Origin: Callipepla californica brunnescens
Lineage: Eukaryota > Chordata > Aves > Galliformes > Odontophoridae
Direction of reading: 5' to 3'
DNA: 64,000 bases
Assembly (NCBI GenBank): GCA_023055505.1
Contig: JALIRH010000006.1
Span: 24,091,105 to 24,155,104 of the forward strand
The position numbers were made by a program, and so were the translations under genes. Position 1 is the stretch's first letter. Each line of letters begins with the position of its first letter. The notes beneath the pieces were generated by a model, which did no database searches, was not told the origin of the DNA, and was given only the letters and a program-made list of their open reading frames with translations. Shown here piece after piece: positions 36,239 through 48,216 of the stretch.

Positions 36239-36779
36239 GGGCTGTCCTGAAAGTACTGCCTCCTGTTTTAAGTTCGCTCACAATGTCAGAAGAGGATGTT
36301 GGTGCTATGATCATAGAGGCTGAACCTTCCCACCAATATTCCATTATATTTTCTTGCTGTGAGATAGATGGCAGCAGAGGGGCAATTTGACAAAATGGTG
36401 TCTGACGTGGAAGTGCATATGAAGCAAAGGTATAGAACTTAATTCCTCCATGCAGAAAAAAAATGAAACCCACTGATATTCATCGATGCAACATTTACGG
36501 AGACCAAACAGTGGATGTGAGCATAGTGAGGTGGTGGGTGATGAGTTTCAGCAGTGGCAACTGCAACAGAGGGTCACTTCTGCTCTTGTAGATTTTTATG
36601 AGTGCAGCATGCAGGCTCTTGTTCATTACTGATGAAAATAAATATTTAATGGCAGTGAATATCTTAAAAAGTAGAGTTTTGTAGCTGAAAATTTTCTTGA
36701 TCAAACAGTATTACTGTGTTCTTTGTATCAGTTGTAGTTTCCATGGAAACAAGTAGGAGGTATGAATTTTGGAACAATC
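36239..36779 (+). mobile_element. Galluhop-like mariner copy with both ends, inserted in CR1
   Basis: The left end GGGCTGTCCTGAAAGTACTG and the right end (reverse complement GATTGTTCCAAAATTCATAC) form diverged inverted terminal repeats. Both are followed inside by CCTCCT and flanked by TA (36237-36238 and 36780-36781), as in Tc1/mariner insertions. At about 541 bp it is far shorter than a complete element (about 1.2-1.3 kb), so it is internally deleted and non-autonomous. The flanking CR1 sequence resumes on the other side, so this insertion is younger than the CR1. The motif ACATAC occurs on both flanks, so a longer target duplication cannot be excluded. Confidence 0.88.
36395..36560 (+). 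pseudogene. mariner transposase N-terminal remnant
   Basis: From the ATG at 36395 the plus strand reads MVSDVEVHMKQRYRT, then a stop, then FLHAEK. After a shift in an A run it continues KPTDIH and DQTVDVS. These are the N-terminal helix-turn-helix phrases of mariner-family transposases (FLHAE, TDIHRR, GDQTVDVSTV type). The catalytic DDD/DDE part is absent. The same start region is recognisable at 18525 and 43264 in the other copies. Confidence 0.7.
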
Positions 36780-37068
36780 TACATACTTAAAGAAGCCTTC
36801 CTTGTTGTCCTTCACCACCTTTGCCATATTTTATAAGTGGGCCTTAGCCTTTCTTGCTGCATCCCTACATGCACTGATGATGTTCATATGTTCCTTCCAT
36901 GTGACCAGACCCATTTTCCACATTCAGTAGACTTTCTTCTTTTGTTTGAGTTTTTCCATGAGCTCCTTGCTCATTTATCTGGATCTCCTGCCAACTTTGC
37001 CTGATTTGTTATTCTTAGAAACTCACTTTTCTTATGAAAAAGTGGTGGTTGAATGTCAACCAACTCTT

Positions 37069-37232
37069 TCAGGCCTCCTTACCTTCCAATGCTCTAACCC
37101 AAGAGATATCTCCAGGCAGGTTCTTGAAGAGGTCAAAGCTGGCTTTCCTGAAGTTGAGGTTTGCAATCCTATTTATTGTCTTGTTTCTTCCCTGTAAGAT
37201 CCTGAACTTCATTATCTCATGGCATCTCCAGG
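37069..37232 (-). pseudogene. CR1 endonuclease C-terminal fragment
   Basis: The minus-strand frame contains CHEIMKFRILQGRNKTINR, then NLNFRKASFDLFKNLPG and WVRALEGK. They correspond to the SDHEMVEF-type end of the CR1 apurinic-like endonuclease and the linker that follows. The usual SDH triad residue region reads CHE here, so the active-site motif is altered. Confidence 0.8.
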
Positions 37233-38114
37233 GATTTGCCTGAAGGACACCAGTTTTTACCCTCTGGCAAATGCCCACTACCATGCTGGTAGAGATCTAG
37301 AGCCCTTCCCCTAGTTGTGAACCTGAAAGTAAGGTACAGCACCCTGTCTGCAAAGAAGACAGGTAGAATACTACTTCCAAATGGGAAGAAAGCAGCCCAC
37401 CTTATTCCCTCCTTGCACACACTGCTGTGCCAACTGCTGCTCTACACCCTACAGACATGTCATGCCCTATCTGCCCATCCTGGTCACCACATTCCTAGGA
37501 GCTGCCTGTGTGCAGTGGGTTATGTCATCACACTTGACAATTCTACCTATTATGTTAAAAACATGGAACTTTTAGGTCATACTGACATACAAATGATCAC
37601 TGTCCCTTCTCCCCTTCATCAGCGCTTTCCCTCCTTCTCACCTGTGATGGCATTTCTGTGACCAAAAAATGAGCTAGTTACGGAGCTGAGCCAGCAAAAA
37701 AACCATTTCATTTTAAGGGCTGGGAGAAGCTAGGGAGGCTTGTAAGGCCTAAAAGCACCCTGAGGTACCAGGTAAACACATACACAACAAAGCTTTTAAG
37801 ATTACCCATGAATTTGCAGGAATTTGTTCCTCATGTAAGTGTACAGACTGTTGTTCCAGTAATAGATATGAAGGGGAATACAAGGAACACTTTCCAGAAC
37901 TCAAAAATTTTAAATTACGTCTGCTCTGATATTGACCAGTTTTCCAAAAATGGTGATCATTATACCTTGTTTAATTCTACCAACATGTCTAATCTTATGC
38001 CTGCTAGGATGCTTTATGACTAAGTACATGCTCTTTAAATAGTCTCATTAAAAATCAAGATATTCTGAAGGATATCAGTGGCTTAAGTATTGAGTCAGGA
38101 TCCTGAGTTGCCTT
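37233..38114. other. unassigned DNA between CR1 and LTR
   Basis: No gene is recognised. A 114-codon plus-strand frame at 37317-37661 overlaps other frames and shows no domain. Part of this stretch could be more diverged CR1, but I cannot align it by eye. Confidence 0.45.
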
Positions 38115-38497
38115 TGCTGTGATTTAACCTGGCAGGCAGCTTAGCACCACACAGCCATTCACTGTCACCTAGACAATCTGCCCAAGCAGTGGCCACATTC
38201 CCAGCCAACTCCCCTGAGCTTTATAGCCTTTGGATGATGTCACAAAGTATGGAATATCCCCTTGGCCAATCCAGGCCAGTTCTCCTGGCTGCACCATCTT
38301 TCCTCCCCTGCCCCAGATCCCCGTGTGTGCCATGAGGACAGCCTGAGAAGCTGAAACGTCCCCTGCTCTATGCAGCACTGCTCAGAAACAACCAAAACAT
38401 CAGTGTGCTATCAACACTGTTTTTCCGAAGTCCAAAACACAGCATCATACCAGACACAATTTGAAACATCAACTCTATCTCAGCTGAAACCAGGACA
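38115..38497 (-). mobile_element. solo LTR with perfect 5-bp target duplication
   Basis: The 383-bp segment begins TGCTGTGATTTAACC and ends CTGAAACCAGGACA, with TG...CA ends. It is flanked by identical GCCTT direct repeats at 38110-38114 and 38498-38502, a 5-bp target duplication as made by ERVL-type and some other retroviral integrases. By eye it matches the LTR halves at 47.9-48.2 and 49.7-49.9 kb over CAACTCTATCTCAGCTGAAA and AGCACTGCTCAGAAACAACC, but it lacks about 200 bases corresponding to their R/U5 part. No internal retroviral region is present. The family resembles a widespread bird LTR I know from memory; the exact name is uncertain. Confidence 0.9.
38219..38242 (-). promoter_or_regulatory. 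TATA-like and CRE-like motifs in the solo LTR
   Basis: Read on the minus strand, TGACATCA (one base from the CRE/ATF site TGACGTCA) lies at 38235-38242 and CTATAAAG at about 38219-38226, in promoter order. The related LTR at 47.9 kb also carries GACATCAT at the same point. These are motif matches only. Confidence 0.35.
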
Positions 38498-41400
38498 GCC
38501 TTCTTAAAGGCAAAAAAAGAAAATAAATTGAGAAAGCTGCTGCAAAAGACTGCACTGTTCATGTCCAAGTTGAGAAACTTTCAAGAAGAAACTCATTTTT
38601 TCCTCTTTTTACCAGAAATATATTTATTATCACTGCAAAGCAGTTTGCACATATTAGGTTTCAAATGAATACGGAGAAGACTGGACTTGGCAGGAAGAAG
38701 TTGTGTAGTTGTCATAAGCAGAGCTGTGCACTCAGTCCAGAGTGCTCCTTTTGCTTAATCTTTTGTTTGTACACATAACAAGGCTGAAGCATAGGGTTAA
38801 GACATTCCGTTTTTTAGAAAACTAAACTGTACACTGAAAATAAAAACAATAAAAATAAACATTCTTTCTTTTAACAGGTACATAGTACAAAGTTGCATAT
38901 AATCTTGATGTCAGATAACTTTGGTTTTACAGTGCTTTCTTAAAGAACTATTGGGTAGGATAAAGCGATCAAACTAATGAAGAATTTTCAGTGAGAGGAT
39001 TTCAAAAATTTTGATAGGGAACAATAGCTGGTTCTCCTAATCTGAAATTATTATTAGATCATCTTTACAACAGGGTAGCTAAAGCCAAGCCAGGAATGCT
39101 AAAGAATGAGTGAATCAAAAAAATGAACTTTTTCTATTCAGAAATGCTTCACTGTGCTCCATTATTATCTTTTTAATACTCCATGGAGTAAAAAAATGTT
39201 GAAAATACCAGTATTTAATCCTCATGAATCTTCACCTGTCCTTCTCTCTAATGACTTCCACTTTCCCTCTTTCCTCCTTCTATTATCTCATCTTCTCTGT
39301 CCAACCAGTAACTTTTCATGTCCTGCCCACTCGTCCTGCATGACTTACACAGATTTCCTATCTTCCTTCATATATACCTCATCATCCACACCTTATTTGT
39401 CTTTCTGAGACAAATATTATCTCACTCCAAATATTTGTCCTTCACTCACTCAAACCAAATAACCTTTCTGATTCCCTGGCCAAACCCAGACAACAAAAGA
39501 GGCACACCACTATTCTCACTCACAGGAGAGGCTGTGCACTGTAGGTCTCCACCCGTGTTTCATGTCACCGTTCATGTTACCTCTGCAGTCCAGATCAGCT
39601 CTGCTTCTGTTAGGTTTGCAGCCGTTGCTCCAGAATACCAATCATGCAAAGATTCAGGACAATTCGACATCAGTCCCCAAGGAGATTTGCTGCCAGTTTA
39701 GGCATTATCAGTGTGTACCAATCTCTACCTCCTAGGAGGAGGTGAGGAACCTCAGCACTCCTGATTATAGTATCTTTGTGTTGGCCCTCATGTTGAAATG
39801 CCAAATGAGTGCTAACATATTGCCAGATACTAGGTGCAGCATGTAATATGCATCATTCATGACTCACATATTTTTTATTGCCTGAACCAGAACAGAGGAA
39901 GGTGAGGATTTCAAAAGACTATTCTGTGTATTTCAAAAATGCATTTATTAATTTGAGGGTAGTATGGTCCCCTTCCTACATTTTTCCTTCTGGCAAGAAA
40001 TTATAGTAATTGAATATGGGGGTTGACAAGCAGACTAATGCTTCAGGAGCCTCTGAAATATACCTAGTGTTGCTTCATATGAGTGCAGATAGAGTGAGAC
40101 CTCAGAACTAGAAAACAGTAAGCATGTAGGATCTGCCTGTTTGTCTGACTCAAGATTTCTCTACAGACAGCTTCACAGCTCTGACTTTGTAAAGGAGGAG
40201 TGAATTTTATCCACCGAGGATTGATGGAAATCGCAGTACCCAAAAGACATAAACTCCCTCACCTCCTTGAGAAAACAGGAGCTTGTTCAGAATAAATCCA
40301 GATGAGAGATTCTTGTTCCAGCTTCTTCTCATTCTGACATGTTAACAGCCTTTGTAACTTTCTGTCATTCAAGAGTACAATTGCTCAACAAGGAACTTCT
40401 GCTTCATGAACTTCAAGACATGGCAGCACTGCAAGCCTGACTTACTGTCAGATTTCAGACAATGCTGTTAGAGCTAGAGAGAATGGATATGAAAATGAAA
40501 GGTCATGACAACTCGCTGGTGTTGTTATTTTACAAGTCATTTTCATACTGTCCTTGGAAGCTATAAACAGAAAATAGCAACCAATAAGTCATTTTTCTGG
40601 AAGTGTTTATCCTCTGGAAATCAAGATTTAAGTCTTGAGTTTTCTTTTTATTTTGTCAGTCTGTTCACAGAGCAGAGTGGTTACTTGCCAACTTTGTTTC
40701 TTGGAGGATAATGAACTAAAGCAGCTGAACATCAGAAACAGAGCTCATGATGAGCTTGTCATTTGAGTTTAACAGCAGGGGCCCTGCACTTGGTAATCAT
40801 TACTACTGCCTAATCTACTGCATGTTTTCTTAGTCAGTAGGGATTACAGCAACAGTGCTTCAGACATCTATTGGGAATAGAGCTAAAAAGAACTCATGAA
40901 AATTATGTGTAAAAATAAGAATGTATAATATTACACATGTTAATATTTTTTTGCTGATTGTTGTTGGCCTAGTAAAAATGATGCTTGCTGGAGTCCCACC
41001 TTTGGGATTTAACTGTAGACATTAACAACAAAACATAGACTGGGCTTTTGAGGCTTCTATAAATTTAGAAACTCATTGAGAACACTTGCCCACATAGGGG
41101 GAATTTTTCTAAGTTACATGCTTGTGATTGGGCTGTATGATTGCCAACAATGTTAATGGGAATTATTCTTGTCTCTGAAAATATCAGCCTAACTTTGTAA
41201 TAAAGTAATTTCCTCCACTATTGGCTTAAACACTTCATGCCATATTTCTGACCTCAGTTACTTATTTGAAATCCAAGCTTGTTTTTTGGATTGGTTTGTA
41301 ATGAATCAGAGCCTGCAGGCAAGAGAAACAATTACTCAATAAAATTCAGAGACAACCAGTACGTCTGAGGCTAATATTGTCTGCTTCTAATATATATTTT

Positions 41401-43105
41401 TCTACCACTCTACTCCACGAATAAACCACCAGTAGGAGACATTACATGCATTATAAATAGAAAGCCTACGAAATGTCTTCAAAGACAAAAAAAAAAAAAA
41501 AAAAGGGTATCAACTAAAGAAACTGTGAGATGAATGAAGCCAATAGTTAATGAAGGTTAGTTTCTGGCCCTTTTCCATGGGGCTGGCAGAGCTGTTCAGT
41601 GTGACATACAAGGATGCTAAAATGACAAATGCTAGCTTTGCATTTCGGAAAGATTGGTACCTCTTGGGACACTGTGGTTTACCACCACATCGCAGTGAAC
41701 CAGACACTGGCCCACCACAGCAATCCAAACGGGCTGTGAGAGGCCATTTTGCTGGTCTAGAAAAAAGTTCACTAAGTTACAATTGCTCTGACAGATCAGG
41801 AAGGAAAGGTTTTGAGAGCTCATTAGGAGTGGAGAGATGCTGTAAAGCCAAGAAGCACATATTAGAACTTATTACATCTCCAAATTTGGGTGAAAATTTG
41901 AAACAAAACTACTCATACAGTATAGTACAAAAATTTTTTTTTTCACCGGTACTAAAAGTGATGCTATTTGTTTCTGATCACTTAATTTCATTATGATTTT
42001 CATATGATACATTATAGCAAGCAGAGGTGAAATTAGCAGACATTTTTTCTCCTATGGAACTGTATTCCTAGTTTGTTTATGTCTCATAGAGCCATGTGAT
42101 AACCTCACAGTATTTTTGGATTTCCAAAGATGCTGTAAGTAGCTGGAAAAAGTGGAATTCCACCTTCCAACATGGACAAAAGAAATGCTCTAAACTGTTT
42201 GGGCAATGTGAATGTGAGCTGTTTGAGCAATCATTTCCTAGAAGCTAAGACAGAGAATATTTTTTAATATTATCTTATCTGAAAACAAATAAATTTTAAT
42301 TTTTTAAAGTTTTTATCATACTGTAATCATACACGTAGTTTTGATTTCGCCACCACAACCATCTTGCAAAAATCTACTCACTCTTTGTGCAATAATTGCA
42401 TTTTTCAGCAAAATTAGCATGTTGATGAAAAATATCTGACTAGATCTAGTTTAAATGCTATAGGCGTTTAGAACCTCCATAGTGCTGAACATCCTGGCCT
42501 TTATCCAGTGAAACTTAAACATAAATACACTTAAATTTAAACAGAAGAACAGTCTAGAATTATACTGCACCTGCATTTTTTACAATCCATTCTGGTCTCC
42601 ATTTGACCTGACACTTCCCCACCAGTGGAAGTATACTCAGTAGTCTACAACACATCCTGGTCCCCACATCAACCACAGGAACCAGTTCAAGCCGCAGATG
42701 CTCCCTTTTTGCCTATATATGTGTTCATCACAAAGAAAACAAGAGTCCATGCTTGTATCCCATCTCAACATTGTTGGAAGCACACAGACGAAGGCACATG
42801 CTTGAGAAGGAGGAGCATATGTTGCACCTCAGAGCACATTCACAATGTACATGTTTACAATGTAATGATATGTCATTTGAAGATTTTTGTCTTCAGCGCA
42901 TCTTTCGGTTAAGCTACACTAACATAAGTGCCTTTTCTGATTAGGGGAAGCAGTGACAAACATTGCCCCAGTTGCAGTTTGGGATGTGTTGAGAAAGGTT
43001 TCTCAAATATTGCAAATGCCAGGGAAAAAAAACAAACAAACAAAAACAAGACAGAAGTCATAATGTTGCAACTAAAACTTTCACATAAGAATAACAAAGC
43101 TGTGA
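38498..43105. other. unique DNA, no gene recognised
   Basis: About 4.6 kb of AT-rich sequence. The longest frame, 41550-41996 plus (148 codons), follows an A run at 41,487-41,504 but shows no domain or splice context I recognise. Frames at 39154-39701 plus are pyrimidine-rich chance openings. Confidence 0.5.
41487..41504. repeat. poly(A) run, 18 bases
   Basis: Uninterrupted A run. No retrocopy is recognisable on its upstream side. Confidence 0.9.
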
Positions 43106-43588
43106 GGGCTGCTCCGAAAGTAATGCCTCCTATTTTATAATATTAGCCTACAATGTCAGGAGTGCATGTTGATGGTATGGTGTAGAGGTTAAACCTTCCA
43201 ACCAGTATTCCCTTATATTTTGTTGCTGTGCAACACATGACAGCGGTGGGGAATTCTGACAAAATGGCATCTCAGATGGAACTTCATATGAAACAAAAGT
43301 GTGAAATTGAATTCCTCCACACAATAAAAATGACACACACTGACATTTAGTGACACCTGCTAAATGCCTATGGAAACCAAACAGTGCATGCAAGCTCAGT
43401 GAGGTGGTGGGCAGTGTGTTTCAGGCTCTTCATAATTGCTGGTGAAAATGCATAGCTAAAGGTGGTGCCTATGTTGTAGAGTAGTGTTTTATAGCTGAGG
43501 GTTTGCTCTATCAAGTACTGCTATTGTGCTCCTTTTGTCTGTTTCAGCTTCCACGGAAATAAATAGAAGGCATTACTTTCAGAGCACG
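43106..43588 (+). mobile_element. Galluhop-like mariner copy, internally deleted
   Basis: The left end GGGCTGCTCCGAAAGTAATG and the right end (reverse complement CGTGCTCTGAAAGTAATGCC) are well-matched inverted termini. A TA follows the right end at 43589-43590, while the left flank reads GA, probably a mutated TA. Length is about 483 bp. An ATG at 43264 starts MASQMELHMKQK, then EFLHT and a TDI phrase before a stop, the same decayed transposase N-terminus as in the 36.2-kb copy. The catalytic part is missing. Confidence 0.88.
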
Positions 43589-44389
43589 TACATTGCAGTG
43601 GAAGAGACACAGAGACAGGTTTTAGTAGATCTACTATAGTCACTCACTCCATCACAATGATGACTTTGATGACTTACCATTATTTTTAAAGATCCATTCA
43701 TCTGCATTATTTTTTTTTTTCAGATATTTCCTCAGAGCGTATCTGTTTATATCTTTACTTCTCATTTCCCTTCCCAAACCTAGAAGCCTGGACCAAGAAA
43801 AACAGTGAGACTCAGATGAAGCTGAGATATGCCCAAGAAAACAAACAGTTAAAGATGTCATAGATTATCGATCAGACAGAAGCAATTGCTGCGGTCCTCA
43901 CAGCTACTTGGAAAGAAGGTCCTGTATTTATTATGCTGTTCAGCAAAATGCCAGTTTGAGAAAATTAGAGAATTGGCAAGAAGTGGAGTTAGTAGCAAGT
44001 TAGCAGTACTAAATTTGTCTGCTGGGAAATTTGCCTTCTGTCAGTTTCCCAACTAAAAACTGTGAAATTGCAAGTTGACTGAGCAAAGAAGAACCAGCAT
44101 TTCCAAAGGGGGATGATGCCTTGTATCGGCTGATGAAAGACTAGATCTTTGGTCTTCAGTCTTTTTACAGTATGTTATTTATGGTGTTCTCTCATGTCAG
44201 TCCTTTTATCTCATCAGGTTTCACATGAATTATTCACAGAAGCTCTGGCTATATGATTTGATTGCTCTTCTAGAATGTATGTTAAATTTAGTTATGCTGC
44301 ACTTTTCTTAGTGAAGCCTTATTACTGAAACTCACAGTTTAGGAGGATTCAGTCCCCTCCTCCCACTTTACAACTGTAGTTTTTTGTTG

Positions 44390-44425
<36 letters not shown>

Positions 44426-45970
44426 CAGAATGCCACCAGCACAGTGCTAGACAGATCCTCCATTTATACTCTGAGGATGCATTTTCATCTGGGTTTTCAC
44501 CTCTCAAAAGGTCTCGAATGTCTTGAACCGTGTTCTATTCAAGTGTATTTCTTGTAGGATGCCAGCTGCTTTCCTGGCATTAGGCATGAACATTGCTGCT
44601 AAATTATGCTCTCTAACACAGTTGCTGACATCTTGAATGCAATCTTTATAACCCTGACCCTTTGTCTGAATTGAGGGGCATGATGTGGATTATTCCTGTT
44701 CTGGACTATTCTTTCTTGCTTTCACTTGTATTGTGTTAGGTAACAGAACTAATTGCTGTGACTCAAAAATGTCACAATTTTGCATGTAGGGGTTTGCTAT
44801 GTTTCTTCCAGGCAACTGGCACTGTGATTAATGTTCTATGAGGAAGGTTTTGAAATAAGGATGAATTTAAAATATTCTTTCTAACCGTGAAACAAGAAGG
44901 TTATTTGAAAGATCTCTCTTCCAATGTCTGCCTAATGAAAATTGTATAGTGGCATATAAACATTTTGTATCTCTTTCTGCTCATGTTTTCTCTACTATAA
45001 CCCAAAGACACAAAAATATGCCCTCTGTGAAAACAGAAAAGGCTTTTTGCATAATCACCCACTGAAATGAGAGCAGTCAATAAATTCTGTTTGTGAATCT
45101 TAAGACTTACTCAAGTGTCTTCACCTCTAACATTAGTGCTGCTTTGCATACCCAAATTTTCTACACAGGCAAATCCTGAAGCTTCCTTTTCTGACCTAAA
45201 TGGTGTGGAAAACACTGCACTTCACAACACCTTCAGTAAGAAGTGCCTTACAAGAGAACAGATATGAGGGAAATGAATGACTCATATTAATTGGAGTAGT
45301 GCTTCAATATTTTGATTATATTTGAATTTGAATGCTTACGTTGTCCAGGATTAGCAGTATGAAGAAATATACAGCGTTCTTAATGAGAATGCCACCTGTA
45401 ACCAACTTTCTTTTAAATGATTCAAAACAACTTTCTTTTGTTTCTAATTTCAGTTTGAAATCAAGAACATCTACAACCCCAAGCATCAATGCTCTTCAAT
45501 ATCTAATTTCACAGTTTTCTTAACACATATCTTGTGTTATTTATTATAGTCAGTGTCATCCCAACACCTTTGTCTATTCTTGCTATATTTTAAATGGCTT
45601 AGCTGGCAAGCCATCAATCATAAAACTTGAAATATATTTTAACTTCAAGTAAGATCAGTTTAGAAAGAAAACAACTCTTGTATGGCCTAATTGAGTACAT
45701 TACTCACATCTCTAAGTGATAAATGTCTGTTCTGGAAAAGAAAACTATATTTTTGGAGTTTTGATGTACATCAAAAGACAGAAACAAAAAATTCAGTTTC
45801 TTTATGGCCTAGAGCCATGCAAGCTTTTGATAATTCTAGCTCTTTTAATACAGGAAAGCCTCTCCAGAATGGAATTTCAGTATTCAGAAGTATCTACATT
45901 GTTTAATCCAATGTAATTATTTTTTCCTGTTCCGTCACCAAGTGAATGGAGAAATGATCAAGGAAGCACT
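43589..45970. other. unique AT-rich DNA with long T run
   Basis: No gene is recognised. A 31-base T run lies at 44,393-44,423. Frames of up to 71 codons resemble no known protein. Confidence 0.5.
44393..44423. repeat. poly(T) run, 31 bases
   Basis: Uninterrupted T run. It could be the tail of a minus-strand retrocopy, but the sequence to its right shows no nearby AATAAA on the minus strand and no gene that I recognise. Confidence 0.9.
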
Positions 45971-46215
45971 AAGGTTGGATAAGACCTCCAAGATGGTCTA
46001 GTTCAACCCCGTCCACTTATCACCAATATTTCCCCACTAAACCATTTTCCTTAGTACCACACCTACGCATTTCTTGAACACCTCCAGGGACAGTGACTCC
46101 ACCAACTCCCTGGGCAGCCTGTTTCTAGTGCCTGACCACTCTTCTGGCAACGTGTTTCTTAATATCCAACCTGAACCTCCACTGACACAACTTGAAATTT
46201 TTCCTTCTTGTCCTA
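45971..46215 (-). mobile_element. CR1 LINE 3' fragment (minus strand)
   Basis: Antisense CR1 tail: AAGGTTGGATAAGACCTCCA, GTCTAGTTCAACCCCGTCCA, AGTGACTCCACCAACTCCCT, GGGCAGCCTGTTTCTAGTGC and a TTTTTCCTTCTTGTCCTATC end. Weaker similarity may continue to about 46,370. The copy is clearly decayed. Confidence 0.9.
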
Positions 46216-47879
46216 TCAATATTCTATGATATAAATTAGGAAAAACAGAAGTCCCTCTTCTAGAGACATAAAAAAGTCATAATCAATATTTTCAAATACT
46301 TGGAATGTATTAAAGCTTCCCCTCCTATAAGCTGTCATACATAAATACTTCTTCAGTTGATTTTCTCTAAGCTTGCTTCTGATGCTAAACAGAAGTTATT
46401 CTTAAATTATGAACACATATATGAATTGATCATGTGGTTTTCACTGCTTGTTATTAAAAAAAAACAGTACATCAATAAAAAACTCAATTGAAAGTTATGA
46501 AAAAAAATACAACATTCAGCTACTTAGTAAAAAGCAGGTAAGTACTGGGGAAAATAGCAATCATTTTCATAATGCTATTTTAATTCATAAGAAAATAGAC
46601 AATTTTACTTATTCCATCAAGTCAGTTGTACTAGCCACATTAACCAGGTGATGTTCATTTCATTTTACAGGTAATTTATTGCAAGTGCAACACTGACTCT
46701 GAGACTGTTCACAAAAATAATTTATCTTAAGTAAACACCATTTGCCACTAATGATGGGGCAAAACAAACTTGCAGAGCATTTATGAACAGTAACATCTCT
46801 CTCTTTCAGCACACATTTGCAAACCGATCTCTGCTGTTTGCAGATGAATTAAGCATGGCTTGAAGAATCATTAAAGCCATCTGCTTTGATGAGAAAAAAA
46901 ACTGCTGTGATCATTTTATTGCACTGACAGAAGCTAGAGACCATTTTATGTTATTTTTTAGCATCATTTACCCTAAATTTGACATCCTGTCTAAAAAATG
47001 AGCATTATTATCAGTTCTCATTGCACTTATTTGGAAGCACATTTTCAGAGAAGGCAGCTTATACAGGTGAGTTAAGGTATTTGTTTTGCTGGTCTCCAAC
47101 AGATGGATAAGCCTGTTTTTCAACCATTAACATCTGTAGTTACAACAAACTAAATGTTTATGAGTTCTGTGGAAAGCTTAATCTTATTCTAAAATGATAA
47201 GTGCTAATAAACATGAAAATATCATCGGTGTTTTAGTTACAAATTAGTTCCCATTGTCCATTTAAATATATTCTTTTCCACAAAATGCTGTACAGTTGTA
47301 CAAAGTGTAACAAATCAGTTGGCCAATAGAGCAGATTTTTAATTTTCAGATACATACTTTTGAGACTAACTCCATTTCATTTATGGCAGCTTCTAACAAC
47401 TTTCAGAATCATAATACTTCCCTTTTTTAAAATCCTTTTTACATTTTAAATCTTATGTTTTCTGTAGATTTTATATTAGAGAGCTTTCAGTGGTATTTCA
47501 GTGAATAAGTATTTGACTTATTCCATCAAACTTTACATTATTCATAATAGCAGCACTCCTCCACCATTAACAACACTTTCCTATCCTGTGTTCAGATTTT
47601 CTATGATTGAAATTTCTGTATTTGGAAATATTGCTGATGAAAGGGCCAAATCCCTTCTAACATTAGGGGTCACATCTATTATGGTATTTTTGTCAAGAGA
47701 ATGGTGAATGCACCCATGTCACTTCTTCCATTGGGATCCTAAACAAATAGTATAGGCCACATAGGAAAAGAGTTAGTAATTGAGAAAAGAGACTGTTCCT
47801 GTTGGAAAGAGTTCTTTTTCCTATTATTTTCCCAACATATTTATGGGTGCTAATCAGATGACCTCTTGCTGTAACTGTT
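46216..47879. other. unique AT-rich DNA
   Basis: The first 150 bases may be diverged CR1. Beyond that I recognise nothing. Short frames such as 46448-46651 plus are chance. Confidence 0.5.
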
Positions 47880-48216
47880 TGTTGCATCTTAATCCCACAG
47901 GAAGCTTAGTACCACACAGCTACTTGCTCACTCTCCCCAGGTGGGATGGGGGTAGAAAATTGGAAAGGTAAAAGTTCAAGAACTTGTGAACTGAATTAAA
48001 GCCTGCCTACTAAGTAAAGCAAAGGCTGTGCACTCAAGCAATACAAAACAAGGAATTCTTTCACTGCTTCCCACTGGCAGGTAGGTGTTTAGCCCTTCCT
48101 AGGAAAGCAGGGACCATCACTTGTGATGGTTTCTTGACAAGACAAGTGTTATCGCTCCTAAGATCTCCCCCTTCTTCATTCTTTACCATAGCTTCTTTTG
48201 CTCTCTATGACATCAT
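47880..48216 (-). mobile_element. LTR left part (3' side), split by CR1
   Basis: Same LTR family as 38115-38497, minus orientation. It runs from TGTTGCATCTTAATCCC through AAGCTTAGTACCACACAGCT, CAAGGAATTCTTTCACTGCT and ACTGGCAGGTAGGTGTTTAG to CTCTATGACATCAT, where CR1 begins. The LTR resumes at 49,659. Together the two parts give about 580 bp. A hairpin ACCATCAC/GTGATGGT at about 48,106-48,123 lies within it. Confidence 0.85.

Larger units (their letters stand above)
34740..37232 (-). mobile_element. long CR1 LINE (minus strand), interrupted by a mariner copy
   Basis: The 3' end is at the left (GGGGTTGGAAGTGACTCTGG, CTGCTAAAGCAGGTTCCCTA). Continuous CR1 antisense sequence follows: the ORF2 C-terminus (about 34.95-35.15 kb), reverse transcriptase (about 35.3-35.9 kb), the linker between endonuclease and reverse transcriptase, and the end of the endonuclease domain (about 37.07-37.23 kb). 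A mariner-like element interrupts it at 36239-36779. CR1 length without the insert is about 1.95 kb, against a full-length element of roughly 4.5 kb. Every coding part has stops or shifts. The right boundary near 37,232 is where I lose similarity. Confidence 0.9.

Noticed and set aside
42625..42944. Cys/His-rich frames suggestive of a zinc finger
   Set aside because: The Cys and His residues do not follow the C2H2 spacing, and two different frames overlap here.
44393..44700. 31-T run as the tail of a minus-strand processed pseudogene
   Set aside because: No polyadenylation signal on the minus strand just before the run, and no protein-like frame beside it.
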